From contig JAFLUQ010000092.1 of the NCBI GenBank assembly GCA_022508735.1, forward strand, positions 1-9,263: DNA of 9,263 bases. The letters run 5' to 3'. The translations under genes were made by a program, and so were the position numbers. This stretch comes from Oscillospiraceae bacterium. GTDB taxonomy: Bacteria; Bacillota; Clostridia; UMGS1883. Shown here piece by piece: positions 7,111-9,263 of this stretch. The notes beneath the pieces are model-generated. The model was not told the origin of the DNA, made no database searches, and worked only from the letters and a program-made list of their open reading frames with translations. Within the stretch, counting starts at the first letter, position 1. Each line of letters opens with the position of its first letter.

Positions 7111-8358
7111 ATGAAAAAACTTATTGCGCTGATTTTATCCATAGGCCTTTCAATTATTGCTTTGCCGGCTCTCGGGGAAGAACCCATAATCGCCACACTG
7201 CCGGGCATGGACGTATACGTGAGCTACGGAAAGCTACAGTGGCCCGAGCCGGAGTATCCCGTACTGGAATATGACGGGGTGGTGTATATGCCGATGACCT
7301 GGCAGAACATCTGCCGCTTCAGGCTGTGCAATTCGTGGGTTGACCAAAGCACCGGGCGGGAGGACTGGGGCTGGCATATAGCCTATACCGGCATAGAATA
7401 CGGCGAATTTCTGGACGATGACGTCAGAGCTGATATGACCAATAACGGTAACTATTACCGCGATGCGGAGAATCTGCCTGACAGCTCCGTCTATTCAGAG
7501 CAGTATGAGCTTACTCTGCCCGACCATCCCATATATCTGAACGGCCGCCCATTGGACAACGCGGCGGAGGAGCATCCCATTCTGTTTTACCGTGGAATAC
7601 ATTATCTGCCCATTAGTGAACTGGCGCAGAGACTGTATATCGGCGCACATAGGTACAATGAATGGCTGACAATTGAGCTGAGCCGTCCAAACGAGGTAAA
7701 GTGGAACAATCTTGTCACGCAGCTTCCACACGAGATAGTGGAGTTCGTCCACAGTACTGATGATGATACCGCGGTATTTATGAACTACTCCTTCGAATAT
7801 TTTGGCGGCGGTGACCGTAATTACTACTATGACGCAAAGACCTTTAACGCCGTCACAGGCGAAGTAAAGCTGCTGGAACACCTCGCCTACAGTTCATGGG
7901 GCCGTGGCGAGACTGAGATAAAAGAAAAGGTCAGCCAATATGAAAACGAACACAGGCCCATACCCTTTATGGCAGATGACGGCGTTGTGTATCAAACCGT
8001 TAAATACACCGAAGACGGCGAGGAGCATCAGGCGATAAAGATGATCTGTCCCGACGGCATTACCGTGATATTTGAATGGACTGGATACGAGGTCTTTGAG
8101 CTTGTCGGCCTGATAAACGGCCGCCCGCTGGTAAAGGCCGTGAAGCATCTGGCGGTAGACCCTGCCAACGACGGCTTCTTTACGCTGGAGGCTGACGGCA
8201 GCCTGAAAAAAATTGCACCCTATGACTTCAGGGACGCCTTCACAGCCGGAAACCGCCTTTTCCTGATCGACAACTGGGAGCAGTACTTTATTGACGCCGT
8301 TACGGGGGAGAGAATATCATATATCACGGAGCAGGACCCGAAGATCATTGGTTATTGA
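7111..8358 (+). CDS. Exported protein with two divergent stalk repeats and a C-terminal module, paralogue of 5710-7089
   Basis: A 415-residue exported protein of unrecognised function. The signal peptide is residues 1-22 (MKKLIALILSIGLSIIALPALG, before EEP). Repeat one is EYPVLEYDGVVYMPMTWQN at 48-66. A long Asp/Tyr-rich linker (about 77-135) separates it from repeat two, which starts at IYLNGRPLD (141-149) and runs PILFYRGIHYLPIS (156-169). The C-terminal half matches the upstream paralogue at LVGLINGRPLVKA (331-343), NDGFFTLEADGSLKK (353-367), NRLFLID (381-387) and FIDAVTGERIS (393-403). The nucleotide sequences of these stretches differ at many third positions, so the duplication is old. 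AGGAGG (7097-7102) lies 8 nt before the ATG. It is the last gene of the three-gene unit from the ECF-type promoter at 4345. No clear terminator follows; a second ECF-type promoter begins 23 nt after the stop. Confidence 0.88.
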   Translation: MKKLIALILSIGLSIIALPALGEEPIIATLPGMDVYVSYGKLQWPEPEYPVLEYDGVVYMPMTWQNICRFRLCNSWVDQSTGREDWGWHIAYTGIEYGEFLDDDVRADMTNNGNYYRDAENLPDSSVYSEQYELTLPDHPIYLNGRPLDNAAEEHPILFYRGIHYLPISELAQRLYIGAHRYNEWLTIELSRPNEVKWNNLVTQLPHEIVEFVHSTDDDTAVFMNYSFEYFGGGDRNYYYDAKTFNAVTGEVKLLEHLAYSSWGRGETEIKEKVSQYENEHRPIPFMADDGVVYQTVKYTEDGEEHQAIKMICPDGITVIFEWTGYEVFELVGLINGRPLVKAVKHLAVDPANDGFFTLEADGSLKKIAPYDFRDAFTAGNRLFLIDNWEQYFIDAVTGERISYITEQDPKIIGY

Positions 8359-8381
8359 TGATGATAATTTATTGTTAAAAT

Positions 8382-8422
8382 GCGGGAACTTTTTCAAGGG
8401 CTAAGTCGTCTAATATATGTAA
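8382..8422 (+). promoter_or_regulatory. ECF-sigma-type promoter for the downstream exported-protein gene (copy 2)
   Basis: GCGGGAACTTTTT (8382-8394) and GTCGTCTAAT (8405-8414) repeat the element found at 4345. The spacer between GGGAAC and CGTCTAAT is 17 bases, one longer than in copy 1, and its sequence differs, so selection rather than recent duplication has kept the two boxes. The -10 ends 30 nt before the GTG at 8445. The second copy allows this gene to be expressed on its own, although readthrough from the upstream unit is also possible because no terminator is seen in 8359-8381. Confidence 0.85.
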
Positions 8423-8430
8423 CACAAAAT

Positions 8431-8438
8431 AGGGAGGA
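8431..8438 (+). promoter_or_regulatory. Ribosome binding site fixing the GTG start at 8445
   Basis: AGGGAGGA matches the anti-Shine-Dalgarno well. Its GGAGG core ends 7 nt before GTG at 8445. No ATG lies nearby in frame until codon 12, which falls inside the hydrophobic core of the signal peptide, so this site decides for the GTG start. Confidence 0.85.
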
Positions 8439-8444
8439 ACTTTT

Positions 8445-9263
8445 GTGAAAAAAATATTATTTGTTTTTACGTTTTTAATGCTTATGTCAACAGCAGCTTT
8501 TGCCGAGGAGGCTGTGCTTCCGGCCTTTGAAGTTACCTTGAACGGGCAGAAGATAGAAAGCAATAACAGGGAATACCCTTTGATCGTGTACAAGGACATA
8601 ACCTACTTCCCAATGACTTACTACGACTGCCGTTTTCTGGGCATCACCACCGACTGGAACAATGATACCTTTACCTTGAGTATTCAAAAGGAAAATATCA
8701 GCGGAATGTACCGTGAGTATCTCTCGGGTGTCAGGAACCCAAGAAGCTGGTATGTAATGCCGAGAGAGATCCCCTACGGCGAGGAGCCGGTGCTGCCTGA
8801 TGAATATGTAGCTCCATGCGGCTTTGTTATAACTGTTAACGGCAAGCAGATAGATAATTACGATGAAGCATATCCTCTGCTCACATTCCGTGGCGTAACG
8901 TATTTCCCCCTGACATGGCGGTTCGCCCATGATGAGTTCGGCTGGGAGTACAGCTACACCGACAAGGACGGACTTGTGATAAACAGCGATAACTACAATA
9001 CGGAGATCCTCGCGCTGCCCGACGCGGCCGCCGACGGCACCTTGGCAGTTGCTTACGACGGAGAATACTATTACTATAAGGGCAATGAAAATAAAATATA
9101 TCGCACGCCCGTGGAGGATACATCGAAGAACGAGCTTATCTATACCATTCCAAATAACGGTAAGGAATATGTTGATGTGAACTTTTCCGTTCAAAACGAC
9201 AAGCTTTTTGTGAGCTACAATAACGGTTATAACGCCAGAAGCGCCAACAACTATTTCAAAATT
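8445..9263 (+). CDS. Exported protein with two divergent stalk repeats and a possible propeller-like C-terminus (GTG start, cut by window end)
   Basis: The frame stays open from GTG at 8445 to the last base, giving 273 residues without a stop. The start is set by AGGGAGGA 7 nt upstream and by the signal peptide it completes (VKKILFVFTFLMLMSTAAFA, cleavage after residue 20). Repeat one runs from VTLNGQKIESN (30-40) through YPLIVYKDITYFPMT (44-58) to DWNNDTFTLSI (70-80). Repeat two runs from VITVNGKQIDN (128-138) through YPLLTFRGVTYFPLT (143-157) to WEYSYTDKDGLVI. Both have P-M-T or P-L-T in place of the usual stalk P-[LI]-R. From about residue 200, YDGEYYYYKGNENKIYRTPV and later LFVSYNN resemble blades of DUF5050-like beta-propellers, a tentative reading. 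It belongs to the same exported family as the two genes upstream but has its own ECF-type promoter. The C-terminus, total length and any anchor lie beyond the window. Confidence 0.9.
   Translation, partial: MKKILFVFTFLMLMSTAAFAEEAVLPAFEVTLNGQKIESNNREYPLIVYKDITYFPMTYYDCRFLGITTDWNNDTFTLSIQKENISGMYREYLSGVRNPRSWYVMPREIPYGEEPVLPDEYVAPCGFVITVNGKQIDNYDEAYPLLTFRGVTYFPLTWRFAHDEFGWEYSYTDKDGLVINSDNYNTEILALPDAAADGTLAVAYDGEYYYYKGNENKIYRTPVEDTSKNELIYTIPNNGKEYVDVNFSVQNDKLFVSYNNGYNARSANNYFKI

Noticed and set aside
8359..8444. Possible terminator between the 7111 and 8445 genes
   Set aside because: No inverted repeat followed by a T-tract was found. The T-run here belongs to the ECF-type -35 block.
8487..9194. 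Antisense open frame of 235 codons at the right end
   Set aside because: The plus strand carries a GTG-started exported protein with promoter, ribosome site and family repeats. The antisense product has no recognisable features.

Overview
The window looks like chromosomal DNA from an anaerobic, gut- or rumen-type Clostridia (Oscillospiraceae/Lachnospiraceae-like). This is inferred from AGGAGG-type ribosome binding sites before nearly every gene, moderate GC content, short intergenic spacers, an aconitase/NADP-isocitrate dehydrogenase pair of the kind seen in clostridia with a partial oxidative TCA branch, and several exported proteins with copper-amine-oxidase-N-like 'stalk' domains. The species cannot be read from the sequence.

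Region 1 (1-3670, plus strand) is a metabolic operon. It holds the 3' end of an aconitase gene, a large exported stalk-domain protein (341-2377), and a eukaryotic-type NADP-dependent isocitrate dehydrogenase (2429-3640), closed by a strong hairpin terminator. Aconitase plus isocitrate dehydrogenase convert citrate to 2-oxoglutarate, usually to feed glutamate synthesis. The exported protein between them has no evident metabolic link.

Region 2 (3705-4300, minus strand) is a complete YefM-YoeB type II toxin-antitoxin module. The genes overlap by 8 nt. A sigma-A-like promoter (TTGACA-N17-TACAAT) precedes them, with a palindromic operator over its -10.

Region 3 (4345-9263, plus strand) is a cluster of four exported proteins: a BspA-type leucine-rich-repeat protein with stalk-like C-terminal segments (4411-5694), two paralogues with paired divergent stalk repeats and a shared C-terminal module (5710-7089, 7111-8358), and a fourth relative cut by the window edge that starts with GTG (8445->9263). 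Two nearly identical extracytoplasmic-function (ECF) sigma-like promoters, with the pattern GCGGGAACTTTTT...GTCGTCTAAT, lie upstream of the first and fourth genes. The cluster is therefore best read as a small envelope-stress or surface-protein regulon made of two transcription units. The shared ECF control and the unusual P-[MLI]-[TS] stalk subfamily are the most novel aspects of this window. Biochemical functions for these exported proteins cannot be assigned from sequence alone.

No tRNA, rRNA, CRISPR array, insertion sequence or phage gene was seen. No stretch longer than about 190 bases lacks a gene.
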